This document shows positions 53,055-64,000 of a stretch of DNA of 64,000 bases, one piece after another. Source of the stretch: Eudromia elegans. Taxonomy: Eukaryota; Chordata; Aves; Tinamiformes; Tinamidae. Numbering within the stretch: position 1 is the first letter of the stretch; the number at the start of each line of letters is the position of its first letter. The notes below the pieces were generated by a model that saw only the letters and a program-made list of their open reading frames with translations, did not search any database and was not told the DNA's origin. The stretch spans positions 5,072,791 through 5,136,790 of the forward strand of contig PTEX01000020.1 of NCBI GenBank assembly GCA_003342815.1, given 5' to 3'. Made by a program: the position numbers and the translations under genes.

Positions 53055-56000
53055 GTCTGAGAATACGTGATGTATGATCTTTTCCAAAATGTTGGCCTCC
53101 CAGGAGGAAAAAATAGAGGTAGAATAAACCAACCATGTCACCAGAAAGGGGAAGGGACTTCTGGTGCCGGTGGCAGTGGCTGGCTGTACACGTGGGGTCT
53201 TCTGCTGGAAGCTGGAGGGCCTAGCAACTGCCCCTTCATTTCTCGAATAAGCTTATACTAAACGTACACTGTTTTAAGCATAAGATTTTCCTAGTATTTA
53301 ATTTTTATCTCCTAGTATTTAATTGCTGTGTCTGTCTCAACCAAGAAGCACTTTGGAATGCTTCTGTAGTGCGGCCTTTTAGACTTGCTCACCTCCAGAA
53401 CTCCATGAATTCTCTCCTTATGTCATCCATCAAACCTTCTTTCTGGTCTGTTCTTATTAGGGATCTTGCGCTAGATTTTTTTATCAATTGTGACTGGAAG
53501 ACTTTGGAGTTTCTCCCATTTCTTGAAGCTGATTTACAAAGTAATGCATATAGTAAGGTGGATTTTTCTTCTGTTGCCACCTTCCTTGTAATGAGATCTT
53601 CCTCCTGTCTCTGGCAAGGTACCTTCACAAGGTCAATGCAGACTGTAGGTAGCTACCATACTTCACAAGAAAGTTGATTCTTGAGCAAAAAAAGAGCAAA
53701 GCATTCACAAATTATTAACCATAGTAGATAATGTGGTCCCTAAGGGATGTGCTCAGGAAGGACATTACTCATGTAACTGGAAATTCAATGTCTTGTTCAT
53801 TTTTTGATTCCAGCGATCAATCTGAAGACTTCATAACTGATACTGCAGTTGTATGTATACTATATTAATATGAAATGCTGGATTTTGTTCTTTAGGGTTG
53901 TGCTATCTGGGAATTTCTGAGACCTGTGTTCTCCAATTCTTTCTCCCAAATGAGTCTTCTAACCACATGGATAATGAAATGTTTGCATCCTATTTCTATC
54001 TCGACAAACATTTTAAAGCATAACAACACAATGGAATGGAACCAAGCAAACCCCTCTGTACTCTGTGTTTTAATTTCTTGATTTTAATTCTTTAGTGTTT
54101 TATGCTATTTTTTAATATGGGTTGCTCTGGTTTTGTTTGTTTTAATATGAACATTTAAAGGACTAGTTGCTTCACAGACAGCTGTGTATTTAATTTAGAT
54201 GATCAACAGAGAACCAGATAATATTTATTTTGTTGAATCTCTTGTGATTAGAATGAAAACTTTGCACTCAAAGAGAAAGCATATCTAAAAGTAGGTGTAG
54301 TTTGGAACATGACATTCAGAAAGAGCTTCTCAGTTAAGTAAAATGTTCCATTCCCTTTTCTCACATTCTCCAATTGAAACAATCTCAGTCACTAAAGAAT
54401 GATGAAAACAACAGCCTTTGACTGAAAAATATGACTGTTCAAATGAGATGTAAGATTTTGATTTTTTTTTCACCTCCCAGTTGCCACATTAAACTCAGTT
54501 AAGATCAAGAATGAGTGCACATCGCCTCTGTTCTGTCTGCTTTTAGTGATCACTCTTGACAGTTTAGTACATGTGCAAATGGCTCAATATATATGTAAAT
54601 GGAACGTTATTGGATTTCTCTTGCCTGAATGGCTTGACTCAGCTTGCGGTGGAATAGTGAAAAGACCTATTGATTCATGGCAACGTTCTCTAGGCATTCT
54701 GTGAGGAAATACAGAGGTTCAGTCCAAGAGTTTGCTGCATCATGATCTTTAAATGAACATTCAGTTAACATATATTTCATAACTCAGTCATTAGTGGAAG
54801 AAATGTAGTGAGAATATAGCGATTTTTTTATTTAAATTTGTTTTATTATGGATTTCTTTACAAATATTTGTTTTACTTCTATATAAAATATTGGTTATTG
54901 AAGTAAAATATCAGTAAGCAGGATGTCCTTTAAATTACTTCCTAGCTGCGGTTTTGCTGTTAATCAAAGGAAGAGATAGGAAAATCTTCACTCATATTCA
55001 CATAAATTGAATTATTTTCAGTTCAAAATATGTATTAAAATATAACAGAGAAGATTCAAAGTAATTACAATATGAAGTACTACTAAGGCATCTCAAAAGT
55101 GAAAAGAGAATCAATAAGGATTAACAGAAGATTGTACAGGAAGTTATGAAAACTATTAAGAGCATTCATTTTATAAAAAGAACAAGAGGTGGGATATGCA
55201 GACTCCTAGGAATAAAGAATGACTTATTATCCAAGGAGCTAAGAATGTACTTGAAAAAAATGTGTCTTCCTGTGATTATCTCAGCAAGTACATCAGGCAA
55301 GTAGTTAGAAAATCACTGTGGGCTTGGCTGAGACAGGCCTAAACCCTGGTGGGAGTGCCTTCCTTATTAGATAAACGGGAGGTAATTGCTCCCTCCCTGG
55401 TACTTCCTACAACTGCAGCACCCTGCCTGGCTCTTCGCCAGCTCAGCTCGGGTGCTGTGATCAGTCTGCCTGTGCTAGGGGGATTAAAGCTGTGCACAGC
55501 ATCCAGTGCTGAGGTACTCCACACCATGGACTCCAAGTGTTAGCAAGCCTCTGGAGCAAGTAATATATCATGGCTGGTTTTCCCAGGCTAGAGACAGGGA
55601 TAAAGTCTTTTCCTTTGATGTCTTGCTGTTCAACCGTAGCCACGATCTAAAGGACAAGAAACGTTCTTCTCAGCTCTAGAGATATTTGTGTAAGTAAAAG
55701 CAGCAAGGTTGTCCTGCTTGTTCCAGAATTTGGTCTGGATGCCAGATGTTTAGCCAAGTACGCTTTGAAAGGTGTTCAAGCAAAGCTAAAACACCTGCAG
55801 AACACAAGAATATTGCCAAGGATGTAAGTATGTAATGATCCTTATAAAGTAAGATTCATTTATACATATATATATAAAATAAATATATATTAAAGTAATG
55901 GAAAACCTAACATGATTCCAGATTATTTACTAATACAGTTATCTAAATACTCAGACTTCTTTGGTGGTGGAAGTTGCCTTTGACATAGATTGAAAATCGA

Positions 56001-58603
56001 ATTCATATTTCAAACTCTTCATCTTTCTTTTTATTCTTTCTTAGCGATAGACTACATAATATACTTTTCCTATAGTCTACTAAACTATGCTATTATTCCA
56101 GGAGTATTTAATTTAGAGGTGACAGAAGAGAATAATTCCTTCAAGATCAGACCAAGACATAAGCCAAGAGATAATAAAAAGGCTTTTTAAAATTTATTCT
56201 TATACAAAGTGAACTTCTTCATGAGGTAAAACAACAGATATAAAGATTTTCCAGATTTCTTGTCTTTCACCACAGACTGTTATTAAAAGTTCTTGGACCT
56301 CACGGAGATATCTCTCCTTTACCTGATTGTACTCTGAGCCTATAATTTTCTTCGTCTGTGCACATATTTTCTTTTGGAAAGATAGAAATTTTATTGCAAC
56401 AGATGTCTGTGTACTTTTGAAAAGAGCAACCTTCTACTGATGAAAAGCAAATATGTGTTGACAAATGCACATATTTTTATTTCATAACCAAATGCATTTG
56501 TTGCTTAATCTTGTGCAACCTGTTCAAAATGAAATTCAAAACAAAATTTTAACAGTATAACTCTGAATTCCTAAAATAGCTTGCAAAAATCTTTCTCTTG
56601 CTGCTAAATCTATTCTTCTTCTATAGGTTAGAAGAACCTTAGGTTATTTATCTGGGATGTAAGAAAATTGTAGTGTATTTGTATGTCAACTAATGAATTT
56701 TTCAATTTTACATTTTTCTCATTAAATTTTCAAGCTTTTAAGAACTAAAGAGTATCAGTAGAGTATATCTAACTTTGAACCAGCTTCAGCTATTTCAGTA
56801 ATTAAGCTTTGCAGAGTGGTCATTGTGTGACGTAGCCTCTTCTGTAGAGGTTTATGTTGTTATGAACTAAGATAAAGTTAACATGCTGCTGAAACATTCA
56901 GTGTTTCTTTTAATCTCCACTTCTTATTTTTAGTTACGACTCGGTATTTTCTCCTTGCCTAACTGACTTCAGAATGTTCAGAGATAAAACTGCTCAGGTC
57001 CTTCCGAGACTGTTAGATAAGACTTCAGTCTCTTCAGTCTTCAGTCTGATAAGACTGTTCAGGCCCATCTTGGATGAGGTTGGAATGTTTTGGTATAAAA
57101 TATCAGTAGTAAATCGACACTTTTATGTTCAGTGCTCCCAGGTAGACCTGGGAGATGGAGCTGCAGCAGCCTTGCCAGATTCAGCACTCCTGGTGCTTTC
57201 CAGTTAATTTGTTTCTTAATTCAAAACATTGAAAACTTTTGGGTCTAGAGATGAGTTGAGATTTATTATGCTAACTGGTGTATATTACATTGAGTAATCT
57301 AAGACAGGCCAATGGACAATACTTCGTTGGAGGTTTTACTTGAGGTGAGGAAATCATGAATCGGTACCCCTTAATATCCATGTAAGAAAAACTTTAGCTT
57401 CTGAGACAGTGCATGGTAGAACCTGGCTATAATCAGGACATCCAGGTGTGAGCAATATTTTTAAGACCTGAAGTTGCCAAGTCACAGAATTTGGCAGTGA
57501 CTTCCTCTAGATTCTAACCTTAATTTTCTTGCTAATTTCCTCAGATGTTTCTGTCCTCTCACCAGCATCATCAGAAATGAGCCCTTATTTCCTATTATCT
57601 TATTGTTCATTTAGTGACTAAGCTCATTTCACTTTTTTTTTGGTAATATTTACTACAACATTTTTCTTGGTAGCGTCTTCATCCATGTAAATGAATGACA
57701 AATGGGAAAATGCCACATGAGAACTGAAAGAGATTGTTGATAGTTATATCTTGTGTTGGAATAAATCGGCATAGGGTCTCTCCCAAAAAAGATTGTTATA
57801 CCATATGTAGTAGACGAATTGCTCCGAGTTTCCCTTGTTTAGTGGTGGAAAGGTAATGAATAGGTTTTTTGTTCCTTTCAGAAAAGGAGAGTTCCTCACC
57901 TTTATATTTTTCTAGTTGCTGTACACGTAGTAGCAATGTGCCTTTGTTTACACAGCTCATTTGTGTGGTTGTGTGTTGATGCTGCTATGTTGATATGTAT
58001 GAAACTAACAACGACGCTTTTTCTTAAATACATTGATATTCCCAAAATAGTCAGCAGTTCTGTGGCTATATTTGGACTTCAGCCATCTGGGAAGTTATTT
58101 GTGGACCGTAGAGTCTTCTGTTTATAGAGCAATTGTCTTGAGGAAAAAAATCTTTAGTGTGATAGTGCCTTTATTGTCCAATAATAATTTTCCCTAAGTC
58201 ATTATCAGCCTAAGGAGCATGCCAGGACTGCTACAGGACAACTTATACACAGTTTGGAAGTGCATCCCTGTGGATGTGCTCAGCCCCTCGCAAGCAGAGG
58301 GACCTCTCTGTGAGTGGTCTGGAGGAGACGGAGGAGGCCGAGAGTTCCTCCTGTTACGTTAACTGCCTTCCTCTATGCACCATGTTTTTTGGTAGCCCTA
58401 TTCAATTCAGATCAAGGCTTGTTCCCAGCACAAGGACTGGGCTGGAGCTGTTACTGGCTCTGCTGTAAGTCTGTCTATTGCCCCAGCACAGGTCAGTGCA
58501 TGATTTGTGTGTGGCTGCCTACAAATAATACCTGCCCAGCCTTGCTCAGCTGCTCGCTGCAGCTGGGGGCAGAGATCTGTGGCAGCCTTGCCACTGGGAA
58601 AGG

Positions 58604-58758
58604 AGAAGTTGTGGAGCCTCCCTTTGGAGATATTCAAAACCCTCCTGGATGTGATCCTGTGCAGCTTGCTCTAGATGCCCCTGCTTAAGCAGACCACTTG
58701 GACTAGATGATCTCTGGGTGTCCCTTCCCACCTCAACTGTTCTGGGTGATTCTGTGAA
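58604..58758 (+). mobile_element. CR1 LINE 3' end, truncated
   Basis: Reads GAAGTTGTGGAGCCTCCCTT, GGAGATATTCAAAACCCTCC, CTTGGACTAGATGATCTCTG and finally GTCCCTTCCCACCTC with a GTGATTCTGTG tail. This is the last ~155 bases of CR1 in + orientation, diverged from the 49 kb copy. Confidence 0.88.
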
Positions 58759-59505
58759 GTTGAGACAAACATGGGCTTTGGCAGCGTACTCTCTGAAAGC
58801 ATGGTGTGATTCAGGTCTCATACCAGGAATCGCTTTCACAAGTCAGATCTTGATGTTTTTCTGTCCTATTCATAATCAGCTGTAAATGGAAAGTAAATAG
58901 TTTGGTTTTTATGTAACATTCTGTAATAAGTGCTTTATTTTTGTGCAAGATTACTTTATGTAATGACAATGAGAAAACATTGTTAATTTAGCAACTTCCA
59001 AGGTGAATTGGTCTATGATCGCTGCTAGTACTGGGACAGAAGGTAAAATATGGTTAATACTATATGTCCTTGCTAACACATGGGGAAAAGCCACAAACTA
59101 TTTAGACTGCCTTTATTTCCTTCCAACAGTTGCAAATTAACAGGACTGATGAAGGAAAAACTTAACCCTATGTATCCTTACCAAGAAACACAATGAATTA
59201 GACTTTGTCTTCAGATGGTTAAAAAAAAACCCCAAAAAACAAAAAACCAAAAACTTAGTGACACCCAAACAACAGGTCTTTTCTTGCTACCCAGGTATTG
59301 AGTAGCCATATGAGAAATATTCAGTCTAAGTCTCTAGTACCTCCAGATCCCAATACCTGCAGTTCCCAATACCTCCAAGAAAGACTGCAAACCACCTTTC
59401 GTGACTGATATGTCAGTGGAGGGGTCAGTGAGATAAGCAGTAGCCAAAGGAGTGCAGCTAACAGTCCCTTTGGGGATTTCATACCGAAATTGCAGTGGAA
59501 ACTTC

Positions 59506-59533
59506 CCCAGGAACAATACCCCAGGAACAATAC
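59506..59533. repeat. 14-bp perfect tandem duplication
   Basis: CCCAGGAACAATAC occurs twice in immediate succession. A related CCCAATACCT motif recurs at 59,350-59,375. Confidence 0.95.
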
Positions 59534-60965
59534 CTCGCAGAAGTCTCTAGATGCAGTCTTGAGGATGGACCCACCTATAAGTAATAAAGTTGCTGGTTTA
59601 GTCATATATTTTAGCGGATCTCAGACACAACCATGATACCTTTTTATTTTTTCTTACTTTCCTAATATCAAATTGCATTAAAAAGACATGAAAATCCACT
59701 TTTTATTACTGCTTTTCCATGCAATCTGATTATGATACTTTGTACGAAAGGGATGTTATTTACCTGCCAGAGTAAGTACAAGTTGTGGTTTATAGTAAGA
59801 GGTCCCAGAGACATTACTGCTTCTTCTCTGAACTCCATGTGATGGTATTCAGGGGCTTCTGGATTGAGTGTGGCTTAACAGGAGCTTAACATTATTATTA
59901 TTTTTTTTTTGAAGAGTGACATCTAATTGCTGCACAACAAAAAGAAAGCAATGGCATTGGTTATTTGTATTTAGAACTAGAATAAAAAGCTTGAAAGGAA
60001 TACGGAAAGAAGCAGTTCTGTCCGTTCTGATTTCTTCAGATATTGTCTGTCTTTGAAAGGCCTCTCTTCCCTCAGTTATGTAATCAGAGGAATTCATACG
60101 TTTGCATTTAGAAATGCAGACACTTTAAAACACGTTCTCCAAAGCCATTTTATGAAAAGAGTCATTTCCAAATCATGCTGTCCTTTTAAGTGCGCTAAAT
60201 CATACAGTGTAATTAGACTTCTTGCCTTAGCCTTTAGTGGGGAATTTTTGAAAAGGATTCAGCCCTCTTTAAATATGACTCATCAGCCAGCTGGAGGCCT
60301 GTATAGCCACAGTATAGTCCTCCATCTCTCTGGGATAAGGGAGATTTGAATGTGAATTTGCTATTACAAAAAATTACAAAACTGCAAAATTGCAAAAAAA
60401 AAAAAAAGTCATATTTTACTGGTGGCATTCCCATATGTTTGCTAGGTAGGCAGAGAACTATTGAGACTCACCTGATCCTTCTGCAGCTAAAAATGCTCTG
60501 TCCCTGTCACTGTTTCTAGAGACATTTCCATTCCCAGTACAGGAGGAATAATCCCCCTCTTTTCCATTCCCCATATGCTCTATCCTCACCACCGAAGGAA
60601 GCAGTGGAAAAGTAGCCGAGGGACCTTCACTGTTGCCTTTGGGGAGGAGGATCTGCAGGCAACGTCCTTCTCAGTCCCACAGGGCTGCAGTGAGATAAAT
60701 GTTTGCTGCGTGGCTCACTGAGCATGTCCTGTTTGCATGATGTGTAGGGCTGTGAAGGCATGGACTGTTCTGCAGAGAATCCTGTGGCCTCGAGAGTATG
60801 TGATCTTCCAGTTTCTTATGTCCAGGGGACTGTTATTTGAATGCAGCTGGGCAGGCTGAAGAGCCAAAAAAGCACCCCTGTTACATATGTAGTAACTCCT
60901 TCATGTTCAAAAGCTTTTCAAAGAACCATTTACAGGAAGGCTTTTTTGGTTCGTTCGTTTGGGGG

Positions 60966-60966
<1 letters not shown>

Positions 60967-61025
<59 letters not shown>
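60967..61025. repeat. Extreme poly-T homopolymer (59)
   Basis: Fifty-nine consecutive T's, by far the longest homopolymer in the window, between GGGGGC and CCAACACAGG. Open frames of Phe or Lys across it are artefacts. On the minus strand this would be an A59 tail, but no AATAAA precedes it within 30 bases. It may be a real expanded tract or partly an assembly artefact. Confidence 0.95.
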
Positions 61026-61940
61026 CCAACACAGGAGGAAATTGTGTTCTGGCACGTCAGTCTTGGAAATGGCTGTTTTACATGAGCTGAAAAGTAGGAA
61101 GATGAAGTAAGCACAAAGGGTGAGAGAATTCCAGACCAAACAGTTCAAGTTTTACCAAATTGTAGTTAGCAGAAAACAAGTTTTATAACAAAAAAAGTGT
61201 TATTGAGTCTGAACTGTATGCCTACTACTCAATTTGTTACTTATGAACATAAAAAAATGGCAAGTTATCCTGCCTCCTCTTCCAATAAAGGACTGCTAGG
61301 TATAATAAAAGCGTAATGTGGGGGTCATGATTTTTAAAGGAACTCTCTTACTTGTGCTTGCACAGTGAGTCCTCTAGGAAATCCTTCTGCACATATTTTA
61401 AATCAGATTCAAAGTGATCTTTACCATTTCGTCTAAGTTCACTTGGAACAGTATTAGCTTGTGTATCTGGAAAATTAATGGTTAACTCTCATACCAGCCT
61501 TTTCTCCCTCACATCCTCGTGTTCAAGGTAACACGATATGATAAAACAAAGAAGAACACACTCCAGATCTCTCTGAATCATTTTCTAACCTTGGAGTAAC
61601 TATCTATCCAGCTTTCAACCAACCGTAGAGTTGCACTGTATCACCCAAACAGCGTCCTACAGGAGATGCATCAAGCTGTTATTCAGAAGAAAAACAAAGT
61701 CGAAGGCTCCAAACATTTATGATAACCATCCGTCAAAAGTTTTGAGGTGATGCATGGTGTGTATTTTCAAGATTTGGGCTTACTTTATTGCTAGTAGAAA
61801 TAATGTGTGTACTGGGAGACTTCCAGAAGACAGCTTGCTTTGTGTTTGCTTTAGTGAAAACAAGCATACTGTTTTGCAGTGATATCTGGGTTTTCTCAAA
61901 GAGGGAAAGCAATTCATCATTATTATGATATGGAACCCTA

Positions 61941-62032
61941 ACATATATACGTTATATTTTATATAAAAATAACATGTGTATAAAGTATATATTTTTATAT
62001 ATACATAAAATAAATATATGTGTTATATTTTA
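61941..62032. repeat. AT-rich low-complexity tract
   Basis: About 90 bases composed almost wholly of A and T with many TATA and ATAT steps. Similar shorter tracts lie at 50,070-50,087 and 55,859-55,892. Confidence 0.8.
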
Positions 62033-62989
62033 AATCAAAGACATACAATACTTTTTGGCTCTTCATCCCTAATAAAATACTTCTTGGACCATTTCAGCCA
62101 AGTGCTGCTGAATGTTTATCTATTAAAAAAAGAAAATATTTTCTATAGCTGACTGAGCATGACTTTAATAGACATAATTTCTATTATATATCATAATCAT
62201 TATATATCATAACATTTTCTAGACACTATACATAAAGGCTTCCTGATATATAAAAAGAAAAGATGCTGTGAAAAAGCACTAGAGTCCATATGTCCATAGG
62301 TGCATTCAGCATCTCTATGCTCTTCAGAGGTTAGCTTTATTATTCTTACTGCCACAGCCTTTATTTCTGTGTTATTTTTCATCCAAATTAATATTAGTGT
62401 TTTTAAGTGTTCTGCCATTCCAAGAGTAATTTAGATTGACTACAAGTTACCAGCTGATTGTAGTAACTGATTTTATTCTTATTCATTATGATTTTAATGC
62501 ATGCAATATACACTAATCACAGCATTTCTTTTGCTTATAAGCTTAGTGCTAGTGGAGATTTTACATCCTGCCAGATTGAATTTTACAGATTGCAGTGGAA
62601 GGATAAGAGAGTTTTTAAAATAGATTTATTGCAGAAATCCTGATCTTTCAGTCAGATGGAATTTTCTCTGCAGCTTAGACAATAGCTTTCTATGAGGAGA
62701 TGGGCCTAAGATGAAAGAGCTTGGACATTTTGAATCCAGTTTTGATTCAGGAGTCACACTGAGCTTGTGCAGACCCTGAGAAAAGGACGGGCAGTGAGAG
62801 TAAAGTAGGAATTGCAGACTCTGACTTCAAGTGACTGCAAGGAAGGAAGGGGTGTCATTTATTTCCAGGCTTTTCAGTAACCCTGGGGATAGTATTTAGC
62901 ATAAGATAAGGTAGCTAATTGCGTATGTCAACTCTTAGAGATAAAGATCCTCAAAGACCCAGAATATATGATCTGAGGAACCATATAAT

Positions 62990-63060
62990 GTGGAGTGAAC
63001 TGGATTGGTTTAATCTGACCAAAAGGAGGCTGCAGGATGATCTCATTGCTGTTAAACTTA
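62990..63060 (+). mobile_element. CR1-like fragment, decayed
   Basis: GTGAACTGGATTGGTTTAAT, then CTGACCAAAAGGAGGCTGCA and GGATGATCTCATTGCTG parallel the CR1 segment that encodes [17 protein letters not shown]. Several substitutions and no tail remain. Confidence 0.5.
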
Positions 63061-63424
63061 ATGAGTCATTGCCACGATGACAAAGTTGCAAGGTTACAAG
63101 CTCTTGTTGGTACCCTCAGATAGTGAGGCCGGGAGATGTGCGACGGCTTGGCAGCTGTCTCTGCCTAGCAGCTGGTACCTTGCTCTAGCACTACTGTTAT
63201 GCGAGGTGGGCCCTTGTATCGTCAAACTTGGCTGGTTTATATCATGGCATGCAATGATATTTTTACAACGGACAGACCATCCCCAGGTGAGGCCAGTGTG
63301 AGCATTGCCACCTTCTGCTTCACCCAGTTCCTAGGAAGAAATTACATTATTTTTCTTTTTTTAAAATGTTGCCCTAATCTGAAAGAATGGCAGCCTTTCT
63401 TCTCATTCTCCCTAGCAGCTCCAC

Positions 63425-63580
63425 ATCCCTCCTGTCCTGGGCAGCCCAGATCTGCACCCAATACTCCAGGTGCGGCCTCACCAGGACTGAGCAGAGGGGC
63501 AGGATCCCCTCCCTCGACCTGCTGGCAACGCTCCTCCTGATGCAGCCAGGATCCCATTGGCCTTCTTGGCCACAAAGGCC
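63425..63580 (-). mobile_element. CR1 LINE fragment, antisense
   Basis: On the minus strand the sequence reads GTGGCCAAGAAGGCCAATGG, then a decayed middle, then CTGGTGAGGCCGCACCTGGA. This is the CR1 ORF2 region encoding VAKKANGI-G and LVRPHLEYCVQFWA. It is the only CR1 in this window in minus orientation. Both ends are truncated. Confidence 0.75.
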
Positions 63581-64000
63581 ATTCTTTCATTACAATTTTT
63601 TCCTGTATTGCTATGTGTTTTCTTTTTCATCTTTCATTACACATTTCTGTTTCCACATTCTGTATTTCAGCTCTTTTAGCTCTTTTGGCATTTCACATGT
63701 GGTATTGTGCCATCACAGGCCTTTTTTTCACAAGTTGTTATGAATGATTTTCATCACCACTCAGTATGTTTCTGATTTCACTAATTCCTTACTCATTTTC
63801 AAGACTTCTGCTGTGGATTTCTAGTTTCATGTTGCACTAGACATTTGAAGGTTTGCCTCTCATCAGACACTGTGATTTTTCACAACTTTTAAAGGGTTTT
63901 CCTTTGAGCATTTCACTACACATTTAATCTTTCATAATTCCTATTGAATTTTCTCTAGTGCATCACATAACTTCACCACTTATTGCAATCTTTCATCTCA
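63581..64000. other. Intergenic, pyrimidine-rich end of window
   Basis: The last 420 bases are T/C-biased with many short TTTC and ATTTC motifs (e.g. TTTCATTACA, TTTCACTACA recurring imperfectly). No gene or known repeat is recognised. Confidence 0.5.

Larger units (their letters stand above)
49280..58603. other. Intergenic, no gene seen
   Basis: Apart from the poly-T/poly-A pair, the AT tracts and the hairpin listed separately, I see no gene here. A GC-richer part at 52.83-53.24 kb has open frames on both strands without motifs. Short local duplications occur, such as TCCTAGTATTTAATT at 53289-53303 and 53310-53324, and three CTTCAGTCT-like units at 57023-57047. Confidence 0.65.
58759..62989. 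other. Intergenic, no gene seen
   Basis: No conserved coding sequence recognised. Contents are homopolymer and AT tracts, the 14-bp duplication, an A14 run at 60,394-60,407 and otherwise unique-looking AT-rich DNA. Confidence 0.65.

Noticed and set aside
60837-61148. Poly-Phe and poly-Lys open frames across T59
   Set aside because: Translation of a homopolymer, not a gene.

Overview
The window looks like vertebrate, almost certainly avian, nuclear DNA. The sequence is AT-rich, single-gene and intron-dominated. The only recognisable interspersed repeats are CR1 LINE fragments, several ending in the avian CR1 3' tail of ATTCTGTG/TTCTATGA-type repeats. I cannot fix the species. There are no bacterial operons, CRISPR arrays, rRNA or tRNA genes that I can support.

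Bases 1 to about 26,190 (+ strand) are the 3' end of TENT4A (also called PAPD7 or POLS), a non-canonical nuclear poly(A) polymerase. Four coding exons are visible: 6659-6759, 7064-7236, 17031-17189 and 23938-24123. They join in consistent reading phases and read from the end of the catalytic core to the natural stop. A roughly 2 kb 3' UTR follows, with three AATAAA hexamers. The window opens inside an intron, so all catalytic exons lie upstream. The introns hold CR1 tails, a strongly exon-like 43-bp segment (7653-7695), and on the minus strand a degraded coding sequence (about 4676-5520) that stays in one frame for 211 codons with only two internal TGA stops.

From about 26,190 to 64,000 I find no conserved protein-coding gene. 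This fits the gene-poor interval that follows TENT4A in other vertebrates, although that synteny is from memory. The stretch holds a small dense CpG island (30,075-30,295), a 91-bp segment with strong splice signals that may be a non-coding RNA exon (39,463-39,553), at least six CR1 fragments (44.7, 47.3, 48.9-49.3, 58.6, 63.0 and 63.4 kb), a foldback hairpin (53.0 kb), and microsatellites and homopolymers including an extreme T59 run at 60,967.

I did not find a new multi-gene system. The observations most worth checking are the intronic minus-strand pseudogene of unknown parent, the candidate poison exon, the apparent absence of a C-terminal TENT4A segment known from mammals, and the CpG island and exon-like segment as parts of a possible downstream non-coding transcript.
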